Under the pieces are notes generated by a model that saw only the letters and a list, made by a program, of their open reading frames with translations, ran no database searches and was not told where the DNA came from. Positions 44,173 to 54,778 of a stretch of DNA of 64,000 nucleotides are shown here, one piece after another. Source of the stretch: Archegozetes longisetosus (taxonomy: Eukaryota; Arthropoda; Arachnida; Sarcoptiformes; Trhypochthoniidae); contig JAEMBT020000009.1 in the NCBI GenBank assembly GCA_018873245.2, forward strand, positions 930,001-994,000, read 5' to 3'. Each line of letters opens with the position of its first letter. Within the stretch, counting starts at the first letter, position 1. The translations under genes were made by a program, and so were the position numbers.

Positions 44173-46642
44173 GTTTTATTATGAAGTTTGAAAAGATTTT
44201 ATGTTTGTTTTATTGACTCTTTTTAGTTTGCTATATAATACTAGTATTTGACGAGAAAGTTGATGAAAGAATTTGAAAGCACAAAACTATACAAGAAACT
44301 GATATTTGTCCTATTTCAAATTAACTTATCACACCATATCATCAAAGTTTAACACCGAACTTGATTATCGATCATTTTAGTAAAAATCCGAATATGTGAA
44401 CATAATTCAATTATTTAATGAACTTTCCCATATTGAATATTATTTGCTACATTTATAGATAACCAAATTCCTATTGACTAACTTCTTTATGCCATTACTT
44501 GAATCAAATGCCTAAAGAAATGAAGTCAAAGCTAATTAAAACTTAGAAAGCTCTATTTTATTTTGTAAGTCAAATAGAATTTCAAATTAAATACTCAATT
44601 CCACAAAAAAATCTAATAAAATTTTTTACGTCATCATTTCTTCTATTGTTAGAGTACTTTACAAACTTGAGAAATAGGTCTGAGCTTTGCTGAGCTCTAA
44701 GTTATTGCTACTTTTAGTCTACCAAAAAAGCCAATTGAAAAATTGCAAGAGCTCTCCACTTGTCCTAGATACGATACGATCACATTCCAGTAGTCAATAA
44801 AATTTTTGATTTTATGAATCTTGATCTCGTCTCAGTCTCTTGCGGTACAATACAATCTCGTCTCGTGGGAACTTATCTTAATCTTGTGACTACTGGCCTC
44901 TGATCTTGGGACTAGGGTGTATGATTTGCGTTGAAGTATTTCAGTTAGAAAGCATGTGTTTTATTTCATTTTTGTCATTTAAATTGTAACTGTGATATAT
45001 ATAATCAATTTATTGTTTGTAGTGAAAAAATTTCTTTTAATAAATTTTTTCGAACTCGCCTCGTCTTACCAATTCTACAAAAAATTGATCCTATCTCGTC
45101 TCACAAGACGGGATTTCTTGAAATTTCGTGAGATTTTTCGCAAGACTAGATCTTATTCTTATGACAATATTATAAGTTAAGGTTAGATTTTGACTTTGGA
45201 AAATTAAAAAAACTGATCCATAATGTCAACATTGGGGTCTTGGGCATTGGACTGATCAAAACTGAAAAAAGTTACCTCTGGCCCTAAGATCCGAAGGGTG
45301 GCAACTCTGTTATCACACCTTGAGCCTACAGAATAAATTGACAGAAGGGCCGAATACGGTTATAGTGAAAAATTGTCATCATCAACTATAATAAAAAGAC
45401 ATTAAAGAAGGTATTATAACTTTAATCCTCTATCATAACATAAAAGAAAATCATATAAACACTTTTATTAAGATAAACCACATTTTTCCTTTTTGCAAAT
45501 GAAATCGCGTTCATTTTGCAAGTTTATCACTTGTCTTCAAGCAAGTTTTGACGCAAAACATGTCACGAAATATGTTTTCGACATTATTTTTTTTGTACTC
45601 AGTTTATAAACATGAAGAAAAATGCAATAAATCTGATATTTGTTCAAACTTGTTTGAAATCTCTTATATAGGCTTCGTACCTAAAAGCATGAATCAATAG
45701 ATAGTGCTCTTTACAATATTTGATATAATATTCAATATCTAGGAATACATGCTTTTAAGAAATCAATAATTGAAAGTAAAAGATTATAAAGTTGAATGAA
45801 GGTTTGAAAATCTACCTGAAATCTGTCATTAGATGCATGTTTGCTGTGTATGACTATATCTAGCGGCAGGATCAAATGAGTAGAGATCTTATAGAAAAGG
45901 CTTGCAATTCAACTAAATTTGATAGGAATTATAATCTTTCAAAGAACTCTATCAAAACTGGAATTTTCATTAGACTCATTGATCAATAAGTCATTTGAAT
46001 AGTCTATAATGAAGTAATTTATTTTACCATTGAGAGTAGGTTCTTATCAGTCAATTAAAGTGAATTAATTCAACAATTCAACCTTGAATTTGTTCTTTTT
46101 TTAAGTTTGACTGTAGTAATCAATCGATTCAAAGGCTCAATAATGAATAGATTCAAAAATAAATTAAGTTCATTTTAGCAGATTAGCTAAAATCTACTCT
46201 CAAAGCAAATGAATTATTGCTCAACAGGTTTAATGAAATTTCCGGGTTTGATAGAGATTTTTGAAAGATCACAAGTTTTATCAAGCTTAATATTTAGTTT
46301 AATTTAGAGCCTTAAGGTCTGTACACATTTGAGAAACTCATTTGTAGTTCGGACACTGTAATTAAAAATAAATTTTTTGAGGAAAAATTTGAGATTTTCA
46401 TTAAAAATAGTTTCAATTTTCTCTCAGGGGCTATTTTGAAAGCTTGGTCAATCTACCAATAGCCAGATTTCTCTTGTTCTGATTCAGTTGTACTAGAAAA
46501 ACAATTGGTTAGTATTATTAGATTTTGTTTTTCATTTTTAAGTAAATGAATTCTTCAATATTTTTTGTGAAAAGTATTCAAAAAACCAAAATTTCGATTT
46601 ACATAAGGAAAGTTTTCAAAATTCAATTTGGAGGCTGAGATA
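44173..46642. other. intergenic, degenerate TCTCG-rich tract
   Basis: No supported gene. Around 44760-45160 the motifs TCTCGTCTC, CTCGTCTTAC and CACAAGACGGGATT recur in both orientations, suggesting an old simple or dispersed repeat; the small open frame at 44992-45180 lies in it. Confidence 0.5.
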
Positions 46643-46775
46643 CTACCACGGAAAATATTTTACTGCAGTTATATTAAAACATATTCTTTATTGCAATACA
46701 GGACAGACTTTACTAGCATTAAATATTTATCTTATTTTTTTATCAAACACTGTAGAAAAGTGTTTTCCGTGGTAG
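46643..46775. mobile_element. 133-bp TA-flanked MITE
   Basis: Inverted termini CTACCACGGAAAA and TTTTCCGTGGTAG, extending imperfectly to about 27 bp per arm (ACTGCAGT / ACACTGTAG). They are directly flanked by TA on both sides (46641-46642 and 46776-46777). This is the signature of a non-autonomous Tc1/mariner element. Confidence 0.88.
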
Positions 46776-47363
46776 TACACGTAAGTCAAGAAATGAATAA
46801 TAAAAATTGTTCAGATATTAAGAATAAATGTGTTTGCTTGCTTAAATCGTTAATTTTGCTCTACAGGCTCTACAATTTAAAATCGAGCTCAATTGACCAT
46901 AAAAGCTTTTCCAACTCATACTTTTTTGAAAAATTTTTATTATAGAAGTTCAATATTAGAAAAGACCTTATTTGAATTTTTATTGAACATAAATCTAAGA
47001 TAAAAATAAATAACAACAAAAATCGTGTTTATAACAATTGAACACACTTTTATTGTTAAAAATGTTTTTGGACTACAATCTTATAAAAAGGCTCAGATGA
47101 CTTTTGAAAAGGAACTCGAAATAAAATTTCCAACCAAGAGGTCTATTTGGGCTCTGAAAGAAAAGTTCATTAGATTTAGTAGTGTTCAGAATGGGAAAAG
47201 AGATCGTAAGCTTTCTGTTTTGATTTCTGGAAAATTAGCCGAACTGAAGGAAAGCTCTTTGGGAAATGGGAAACCTGTAAAAGGCTTTAAAAAAGAGTCC
47301 TAAGATTTGAAATTGAGACACTTTTGTGTAAAAACGGCACAACAAATTTTTAATTCTCATCTA

Positions 47364-47391
47364 AGCCTTGACTAGAGAAATCTGCACAAAA
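47364..47391 (+). repeat. left terminal inverted repeat of the 917-bp element
   Basis: Pairs with 48253-48280 with a single A/G difference (CCTTGACTAG versus CCTTGGCTAG). Confidence 0.92.
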
Positions 47392-47515
47392 TTTAAGACG
47401 CAATTTCTTAACCAAATATAGTTGATTCGATTAAATTTTGTTTTTACTTTGAAAAATAGTTATTAGATAACAAAACATTGCAATTATTAGTTTATAATAA
47501 TTTATAATAAGAAAG

Positions 47516-48163
47516 ATGTCCTCCTCTAAAGAGCTTGAGGCTAGGAAAAGGATTGGCGCTTTTATTGAAAGAAACCCGAATATGAAAACTTGCGATATCG
47601 TAAGACATTATGAACTGGAGGGCATCCCTCGCCGTACAGTATATTCAATTATCCAAAGATTCATAAGGGGTCAGAGTGCCGATCGGACTCCAGGTCCGAG
47701 AAAAAACCGAGAAATTAACCGAAAAATTAAAGACAAAATAATTGAGTTCGTGGTAATGCGATCACTGCAGAAGTCTATATTCGGGAATGTTTACCACTTC
47801 TGAAAGATTTTATCGATAAGTACCATTCAGACGATAAATATGTTTTCTGGACCGATTTTGCTACTTCTCATTACGCCAAAACCACTCAAGAAGTTTACCA
47901 AAGAGTTGGAATCAAAGTTGTCCCAAAAGAGATCAGTCCTCTAAATGTCCCCCAACTCCACCCAATTGAAAGATTTTGGGCAAATTTGGGTAAACAAATT
48001 TATGAAAATGGGTGGACAACAGATGTAAATCCCTAAACTAATTCGAAGAATCAAAACAATAATACGTAAAAGATCTGAAAATCTGTGCCAAAACCTTATG
48101 AGAGGTGTTAAGACTAAGGTCCGCAAAGCAGCGGACAAAGGAGTACTATCTGTCATCAATTGA
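47516..48163 (+). pseudogene. deleted transposase of the 917-bp element
   Basis: The N-terminal part (MSSSKELEARKRIGAFIERN through KDKIIEFV) is a Tc1/mariner DNA-binding region with a GRPR-like hook (TPGPRK). It breaks near 47755. In another frame the C-terminal catalytic part follows: AEVYIRECLPLLKDFIDKYH, VFWTDFATSHYAK, LHPIERFWANLGKQIYENGW. Between that Asp and Glu there are 37 residues, hence DD37E-like. The first Asp block is lost in the deletion. One extra C near 48032 shifts the frame before PKLIRRIKTIIRKRSENL ... SVIN-stop. Inactive. Confidence 0.88.
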
Positions 48164-48252
48164 TATCAATTTAAACTTCATATAATATATTTTCATTTAA
48201 TGAATTTCTGTTCAGTTTCGGTGAAATTTTGATTAATAATTATTAAAATTAT

Positions 48253-48280
48253 TTTTGTGCAGATTTCTCTAGCCAAGGCT
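48253..48280 (-). repeat. right terminal inverted repeat of the 917-bp element
   Basis: Reverse complement of 47364-47391 with one difference. Followed by TA. Confidence 0.92.
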
Positions 48281-48503
48281 TATATAGAGTAAATGTCGTT
48301 CGTGAGTTATTGGAGTCAGATCTTGAGAAGAGGATACGATACTGTAGTTTCAATAGTTCACAAAAAACTTAAGAAATTTTGAACACAACTCTTTTACAGA
48401 TGGGGTCGGTTTTATCTTTAAGGCTGTATTGACTCAAAACATCAGAATTTGGGCGACAGTAAACCCCCAGCAATACAAAGAAAAGTCATTACACACTTTA
48501 AAG

Positions 48504-48624
48504 GTATAAACTATTTTTATCGTTAGGCTAGGTTAGATTAAATTTCTGATATCAGATTTCACTATTAAGTTTTGACATATTTTTCAAATTTCCACTAAAA
48601 TTAATTTTATATTTGAAATTTCAG
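48504..48624 (+). other. apparent spliceosomal intron in the mariner relic
   Basis: Removing the 121 bp from GTATAAAC to ATTTCAG joins ...SLHTLK to IGVWSDISG exactly in frame, matching the uninterrupted family sequence (LHPPKVTVW). Confidence 0.75.
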
Positions 48625-49161
48625 ATTGGTGTTTGGAGTGACATTTCTGGAATAAGAATTGTTGGACTGATTTTTTTCACTCAAACGATTAATATCGAAA
48701 ATCACTTTAAAATGTTTGAACAATTCGTACCTGAAAAAATAAAAAGTGTGTTAGAGTAAATAATGAGAATAAATATAGAATAAATGAGAATAAGAATAAA
48801 TAATGAGTTAGAGTGTGGTTATTTTGAACAGGACAGCGCACCTGTCCTAGCGTGCGCAATATGGCCCTCTCTTTAAAACTTATTTTGCGAGTCGGATTAT
48901 ATCAAAAAGCAGCAAATATCTCGAAGCTACAATTGATTGGCTCTCGTTCTTCAGATCTTACGCCACTCTACTACTATTTTTGAGATTATCTTATAAATCA
49001 TGCTTATAATAATGGTAATAATCCAAAAATATTGGATAGTTTGAAAACAAATAAGATAAAAATATAGGTACTGAAGTTTAGTTAATGCTCCTGAAAATAT
49101 GATTCGAAAAGTTAAGCTCTGTTTACAGAATAACGGTGGACATTTTCAGTATTTATCATAA

Positions 49162-50794
49162 ATTCAAATTATATTATCTCTTTAAGCAGTTTTTTGTAGT
49201 TTTCTTTGCATGTTTAACGTGTCATTTCAAGTATCAAGACAATTTGAGTTAATGTCTTTTTTAATTTAAGCATTAAAGTAGTTGATCTGTTTTTGACAAG
49301 AATGAAAGCTGAAAATTTTTAATTCTAATGACTAATTTTAGTTTTAAGTTTTAGACCTGTATATCTGAACTAAGTCTATAGTGAAAATAATTTTACTTGA
49401 TTTCGTATTAGCATCAAAAGTATATCATTGAATCAGAAACTCGGAAAAAATAAAATAGTCTGAAAAGGTATTATTTAAAAGTGACGTAAAAGATAAATAT
49501 TAAACCCTAAAGTATTTTGCATCTGATTACAATCTAATTATTGGGCAACCAGATTATTTCCTATCGTGAAAACCAAAGATTGAGAAACAATACGCTATAA
49601 AATCGTTTGTTCTTCGACGCTATTACAGCTTAAAATTGTACAAGAAATAAATCACAGATTCTTCTACCTTTATCCCTATTATTTTCTGTTGTTTCGATAT
49701 TTGGGCTTAATTTCAATGAAACTCTCGAAAACGAATTTCTATTTGACTGTCTCACTTTCTGTCTGTCAGTTTATCTCTCTCACTCTCACTCAGTTTTGCA
49801 GTACTGATATACAAATTTTCAAATAGTCTGTGAGTAATTTTACGCATAAATTAATTAAAAATAAATTGTCTTATTATCTAAAATTACTTAATTTCCAAGA
49901 CTAAAATATTCAGTGATAACATTATCGCTAATGAAAGAGAAATCACTTCTGCAGATGTATTAAAGTAATGAACTAACAAAGAATTGGAAGTATTCGTGAA
50001 AAATACGTGTCAAATGATGTCCTGCAGAAATAGCTTGGAAATTAATGAAGCCTAAGAACATATGTCTCAACATATACTTTAAGCCAAATAATGTGAACGG
50101 AAAACGTTTTCACGACATCATAACATTGTATTAGATTGTTCAGTAATGGATGTCAGTCGGCTTCTTATCTATTGAATTTTGGTCACTTATGTTATGATCA
50201 TTCGACAAAATGTGTCAAATCGAAGATCCATATTGTAGAAATCGGTCGATCAATTTGTAGGTCAAAAATTTTTAGTTTAGTAGTACGCAGTGTCAGTCGA
50301 TTTGAACAAACAAAGTTAATTAATTGTTCCTAAAATTCTTTTTACAACAAATTTAGACAAAAGGATATTCGACAGTATACATAAAGTAAAGCATCATAAT
50401 TGTAATTTAGCAAACTTTTAACATCAAAATTCTGTATTCATTGATATAACACACAAGTTCTCCCATATCGATAAAAATTGGGCCATCAAACTAAAGTTAG
50501 ATTGAAGAATAAACCACATTTCATTAAACATTTAAAAGATTCTATATGATTATATGTAGAAAAAATAAGTTTCTAATTGAAAGATTGAGCACTTCATCGA
50601 ACCTTTTTAAGTTTAAGGCTCTCCAATTATAGCTCATCACGAAAAGTAGAATTTCATTGTATTTCTTAAAGTGTAAGACGAAAAAGAATTTGGTTTCGAT
50701 AATTAACTAGAAATAAGTACGACTCCGTAAAGGTTTATCTACAAACGAAACGCTTGTGATAAGAGATATCAGCTTATAGCACAAATAAGTTCAA

Positions 50795-50854
<60 letters not shown>

Positions 50855-51944
50855 AATTGGAAGTGATTTGAGGCAAAGTGTCAGGATTGTAGCGATTTAT
50901 AGTATCGCAGAAGAAAAGCTTTTCAATAGAATTAAGCTGGATCACTACTCGAACATTATCGTAAATCGGTAGCAAATGATGTGGATTTTCGAAAAGCTTT
51001 TACTCTTTTATTTCAGGTCGTTCTCAAAATTTGCTAGACTTCGAAACGGCCAATTTCGAAATAACTTATGTTCACTTCGAATCCCTTAATAACCGATTGT
51101 TAGAATGACTATCCCATTTTCAAATTTTGGAACAAATTAGGAAAAAACTTCTTTCGAATTAGTAACATTGAAAATTTAAATGAACGAAAAAGTGTGAGAC
51201 ATTCTTAAAACTACTTTTCTTTTTAAAGACGAGTCTAAGTGGAATTTTATAAAATCCGTTCCCTTGGGACTGGTAAACGAATATTTTCTAAATCCGAGCT
51301 TTATGTTTGAGACTAAGGCGCCAAAATGTACAGTATACATATAAGTTTTGATTTCACTTAACTATTGGACCTCTATCTAACGGGAAATTAATATAGAGAT
51401 GAGTATCTGACAAGTCATAGTGAAAAAAGCTTTGATAGTATAAAGACAAAAATAATATAACATATGAATGATTTACATATTTTATAATTCATTTTTAGTG
51501 CTAACTCGCATTTATATCAAACCGCGCTGAAGTCAAGCTAAAAGTTTGAGTAAGATATGAAAAGATGAATCAGATTCTAAACTGTTAATAATCTAAATTA
51601 CCTTCAATTTAAAGTGGTTTTCATACTTCTTATACTCATAATCTAAAATGTATGACTCGAATTCAAAAGAAAAATATTCACGCGCTCTTAACTAACAAAA
51701 TGAGATTAATTTCAACTTGAAAACAATGAACTTAGAAAATTCAGCTGGTCCTAATCTTTGATCTGTACGCTCCAGGGACTAAAGGAAAACTACTTGAAGT
51801 TGATTGTATATTCATATTAACGGATGCACTCTCAATAATCAGTGATTAGTAATCTTATCAAGAACAGACTATCAATCATATTAATGATTTGGCTTTGCTA
51901 TGACCAACACTACGATACTGGTTACGCTTTGCAATGACTAACTT
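49162..51944. other. noncoding with CT microsatellite
   Basis: No supported gene; the open frame at 50136-50333 has no features. It contains the CT microsatellite at 50799-50851 and TTCGAAA-rich sequence near 51035-51130 that weakly resembles, in inverse, 52330-52400. Confidence 0.6.
50799..50851. repeat. (CT)n microsatellite, about 53 bp
   Basis: Uninterrupted CT dinucleotides. Confidence 0.95.
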
Positions 51945-51952
51945 ATTATTAT

Positions 51953-52040
51953 CTCAATTTATGCCTCGTCCTTCTTATTCCTTCCAATGAATGAGGCATT
52001 AATTTGGGATCAATGCATAAGATTTATCGGTCGATGATAC
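51953..52040 (+). repeat. dispersed repeat copy A
   Basis: Shares with 54211-54298, in the same orientation, the blocks CTCGTCC, TCTTAT, CATTAAT / GATTAAT, GGGATC, ATGCATAA and TCG(G/A)(T/C)CGA. It lies upstream of the Tc1-like gene, with copy B downstream. Confidence 0.65.
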
Positions 52041-52218
52041 TGTCTTCACTTATCAGTTTGGATCATACATCCAAATGATGCTTTCTTGCAAGTATTTTTC
52101 AGTCGAAGAATAAATGCATATAAGATATCTATTAGTGATGCTGACTAGTAATGCAAAAAATGTTTGTAAGAAAGTATCATTTTGAGTGCATCATCCAAGC
52201 TGATCGGCGAAGACAGTA
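52038..52218. repeat. 181-bp inverted repeat (hairpin) element
   Basis: The arms 52038-52099 and 52156-52218 pair over about 62 bp: TACTGTCTTC, TATCAG / GATCAG, TTGGAT, CAAATGAT / AAAATGAT, CTTTCTT. About 75-80 percent match with a 56-bp loop. No coding capacity. Confidence 0.8.
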
Positions 52219-52904
52219 CAATGGTGTACAATGCAATTACTAACTAGATTCATTGAACCTGAAATTTATTACGTTTAGTGAATTTATTCTGATAAAAAGG
52301 GAAAAATCCGATAATAGAGACAGAAACAGGGTTTTGCCAATATGAAATTAGCCATTTTGAAACTGGTCATTCTGAAACTGATTATCTCGAAGTATTTCCT
52401 GATAAACCTAGTAAAATTTGAAATCCAAAGCGATTGGATTTGTTCAATTGGAAATCGTATTATTTTAAGTTCATAAGATTTATATTTGCTTCAATAAAGT
52501 TACTTTCTACTCTTAGAGTGTTGTTAATGCAAAAATATATAGACTGTAAAGTTAAAAAAATAGGCTGCAATATTCCTTTTTTGTTGACTTCAATATACAA
52601 CCAAATAGTACCGTCGACAGAAAAAAGTTATGCATTTGTCATCACTAAAAAGATGCAGAAGAGTTGATAAACCTAAGGGCTCAACAACTCATTGAGATCT
52701 GTATTATGTTTAGTGATATTAATCAATAAGTAAATACTCAAAAACTAATTTGGAACTCTGATACAATAGACATTGACTCATCTTAATCAGAAAGATTCGA
52801 AACAATACTATGACTTGAAAACTTTTAACAGTTCAAAATAACACATTCTTTTATGAATTATTTGTTTTGATTTCTTAAAAGGCGTGATATTATTTTAATT
52901 TGAA

Positions 52905-54011
52905 ATGCCAGTGGTTCCCGAGTCTGATAGAATTTTAATTGTGATTCTATTCCATATGGGGTTTAATCTGCAGACTATAGCACAAGATCTAAATATTGAT
53001 TTGAGAACTGTCCAAAGATGGATTTTGAGACATGAAGAGACTGGGACTGTTCAAACAAACTTTAGTAACAGTGGTCGCCATAAAATGACTACTGAAGAGG
53101 AAGATTTGGATATAGTATTGACTTCAATTGAAAATCCATTTAGAAACGCAAAAAAAATCAAGGATTGGTTGGGTTATGAATTAAGTCTTGACACGTATAG
53201 GAATAGACTCAATAATGCAGGCTTAAGAGCGCGAAGAGCTGCACATAAAGAAAATCTAACTTTAGTTCATCGTCAAAATAGATTGATTTTTGCGCAAAAC
53301 TTTCTGAATTTCGGTTTGAATAATTGGTTTCGGACATTAATGGTCGATGAGTCCACTTTTTGCACCACAAGTTATGGAGTAGTTTTAGTGCGCCGGCCTT
53401 TAGGCACCCGATTTGACGAGCGTTACTTGCAATTTGTTAGCCAAAGTGGCCGCAGATCAGTTTCTGTTTAGGGTCTCCTTACAGCTGATGGTTTGGGCCC
53501 ACTTGTTAGAATTGAAGGGCGGTTTACAGCCGAACAATACATGGATATTCTGGAGGATTATGCGATACCATTCATCGATCAAAATTACGAACGATTTTTA
53601 AGTATGGATCAAAACATGTTCTGGCTGTCTGACAATTCGCCTATTCATTCTGCGAATCTAGTTCAGGTTTTCAAACATTATTTTCTTATAATTGTTTCGT
53701 CCGAAGACTCAAATCTTTTCTTTTGATAAATATATGTCAAATAGGACTTTTTTGCACTGAATGTTAACGCCGAAGCTCTGCCATGGCCCGCGAAGTCACC
53801 AGATCTCAATCCGATAGAGTGTGTTTGGGCAGAAATTAAAAAAAGTTTGAAAACTACGAATTTTAACAACGAAAATGACCTTTGGTTTGCTATACAAAGA
53901 GAATGGTATAAAATAGGAGAAAATGCTGACTTTTGTATTAAGTTAGTTGAGTCAATGCCGCATCGGTTACAAGAAGTGATAGCTCGGGAAGGCGGCCCAA
54001 CTCATTATTAA
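52905..54011 (+). pseudogene. Tc1-like transposase gene, near full length, one in-frame stop
   Basis: Two segments (52905-53666 and 53745-54011) join in frame to 342 residues, normal Tc1 transposase length. N-terminal helix-turn-helix: LFHMGFNLQTIAQDLNIDLR then TVQRWILRHEETGTV. All three catalytic residues are present: Asp in LMVDESTF, Asp in FWLSDNSPIHSA, Glu in WPAKSPDLNPIECVW, with 35 residues between the last two after splicing. A single TAG at 53469-53471 sits where relatives have Trp (SVSV-stop-GLL, usually V-W-G). The C-terminus HRLQEVIAREGG is family-typical. Possible degenerate terminal repeats at 52399-52430 and 54041-54073 (CTGATAAA, CCTA, AAAG). The intron-like 78 bp is listed separately. 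Confidence 0.9.
53667..53744 (+). other. apparent 78-bp intron in the Tc1-like gene
   Basis: From CAG-GTTTTC to AAATAG-GAC. Removal gives NLVQDFFALNVNAEALPWPA, which fits the Tc1 consensus (VQ-x-W/F-F ... LPWPA). Unspliced reading hits stops. The alternative is a small insertion. Confidence 0.7.
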
Positions 54012-54210
54012 AATTATTTAAACTGAATCACGGCTGACTACTTTGATTGAAATAGTTTGATAGGTTTTATCAGTCACTTTCACTCTATGACTCATTGGTT
54101 TTCTTATGAATATCGATTAAACTGACTTCAGCTACGAATAACATTATTACTCATATTATGTTTTTTGATTACTGAGTAATACTATGATTTGACGCTATAA
54201 ACTTATAGTT

Positions 54211-54298
54211 TCAATTTCTGTCTCGTCCCTCTTATCTCATCCAAACGCATCAGGGATTAATCCGGGATCTATGCATAACTTTTTTCGACCGACTGTAC
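54211..54298 (+). repeat. dispersed repeat copy B
   Basis: Direct-orientation partner of 51953-52040, about 2.26 kb away, with the Tc1-like gene between them. Confidence 0.65.
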
Positions 54299-54454
54299 TT
54301 AAATCTGAAGCATTTGTTGATTTCATTCTGATTGAAATTTTAGCTAAAGCAAAAATTTTCGTTTAGTTACGTGACGGCGGTTGCCGGCACCAGAGAGTGC
54401 TCACACTATCCTAAACACAAATCAGAGTAACTAAAAGTTGAGGACAACCACTTA

Positions 54455-54778
54455 TTGCATAATTAAGTTGTCTAATAAAACAGTTCAATTATTATTTTAA
54501 CACATTGTAGGTCACCCATTATGTCGTAAAATGATACCTATGACGCTTCAATTAGGCAGACTAATCATTTCTTTAATCAATACAATTCGTGTCATAAAGA
54601 TCATAACGGTCATAATAGTCACGATTGTCACGAAAGTTATGACTAAAATTGTGTTAACTAAAGAAATGATTGGTTTGCCTGGTTCACGCGTCATAGATAT
54701 CATTTTATGGCACAATAGGCGACCTTTCAATGTATTAAAGCAATGATTGAAGTGTTTTATTAGACATAACTTACAAGA
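54455..54778. mobile_element. 324-bp palindromic element
   Basis: The left arm (54455-54608) and the reverse complement of the right arm (54625-54778) match over about 150 bp with a tiny centre near 54617. Shared blocks include TGTCTAATAAAAC, ATACATTG / ACACATTG, GTAAAATGATACC / ATAAAATGATATC, TATGACGC, and CAATCATTTCTTTA. The similar open frames on both strands are a consequence of the palindrome. Confidence 0.85.

Larger units (their letters stand above)
47364..48280 (+). mobile_element. 917-bp internally deleted DD37E-like Tc1/mariner element
   Basis: Inverted termini AGCCTTGACTAGAGAAATCT... and their reverse complement at 48253-48280 match over about 28 bp with one mismatch. Both ends abut TA (47362-47363, 48281-48282). 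It sits inside the older mariner relic: taking it out with one TA restores the relic's flow from ...IFNSHL to RVNVVREL. About 0.4 kb of the expected length is missing. Confidence 0.92.
47040..49161 (+). pseudogene. old mariner-type transposase relic, split by a later insertion
   Basis: The left part (47040-47363) has the helix-turn-helix typical of arthropod mariner-like transposases: QSYKKAQMTFEKELEIKFPT then KRSIWALKEKF. The right part (48281-49161) continues VNVVRELLESDLEKRIRYC, QNIRIWATVNPQQYKEKSLH, IGVWSDISG, YFEQDSAPVLACAIW, SSDLTPLYYYF-stop-DYL and finally NNGGHFQYLS-stop. The second catalytic Asp (QDSAP) is present. The third Asp of the usual DLTPLDFFLWG is Tyr, and the Trp is a stop. 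Several other stops and frame changes are present, so it is inactive. A 917-bp younger element interrupts it at a TA. Terminal repeats not found. Confidence 0.87.

Noticed and set aside
46628..46945. 105-residue open frame at the MITE
   Set aside because: Overlaps the 133-bp MITE, has no domain and AT-rich codon use; treated as chance.
51035..52400. Possible 1.3-kb element with TTCGAAA-type inverted ends (51.03 and 52.36 kb)
   Set aside because: Similarity is patchy and made of short AT-rich words; no target duplication seen.
54531..54746. Small similar proteins on both strands
   Set aside because: Explained entirely by the 324-bp palindrome.
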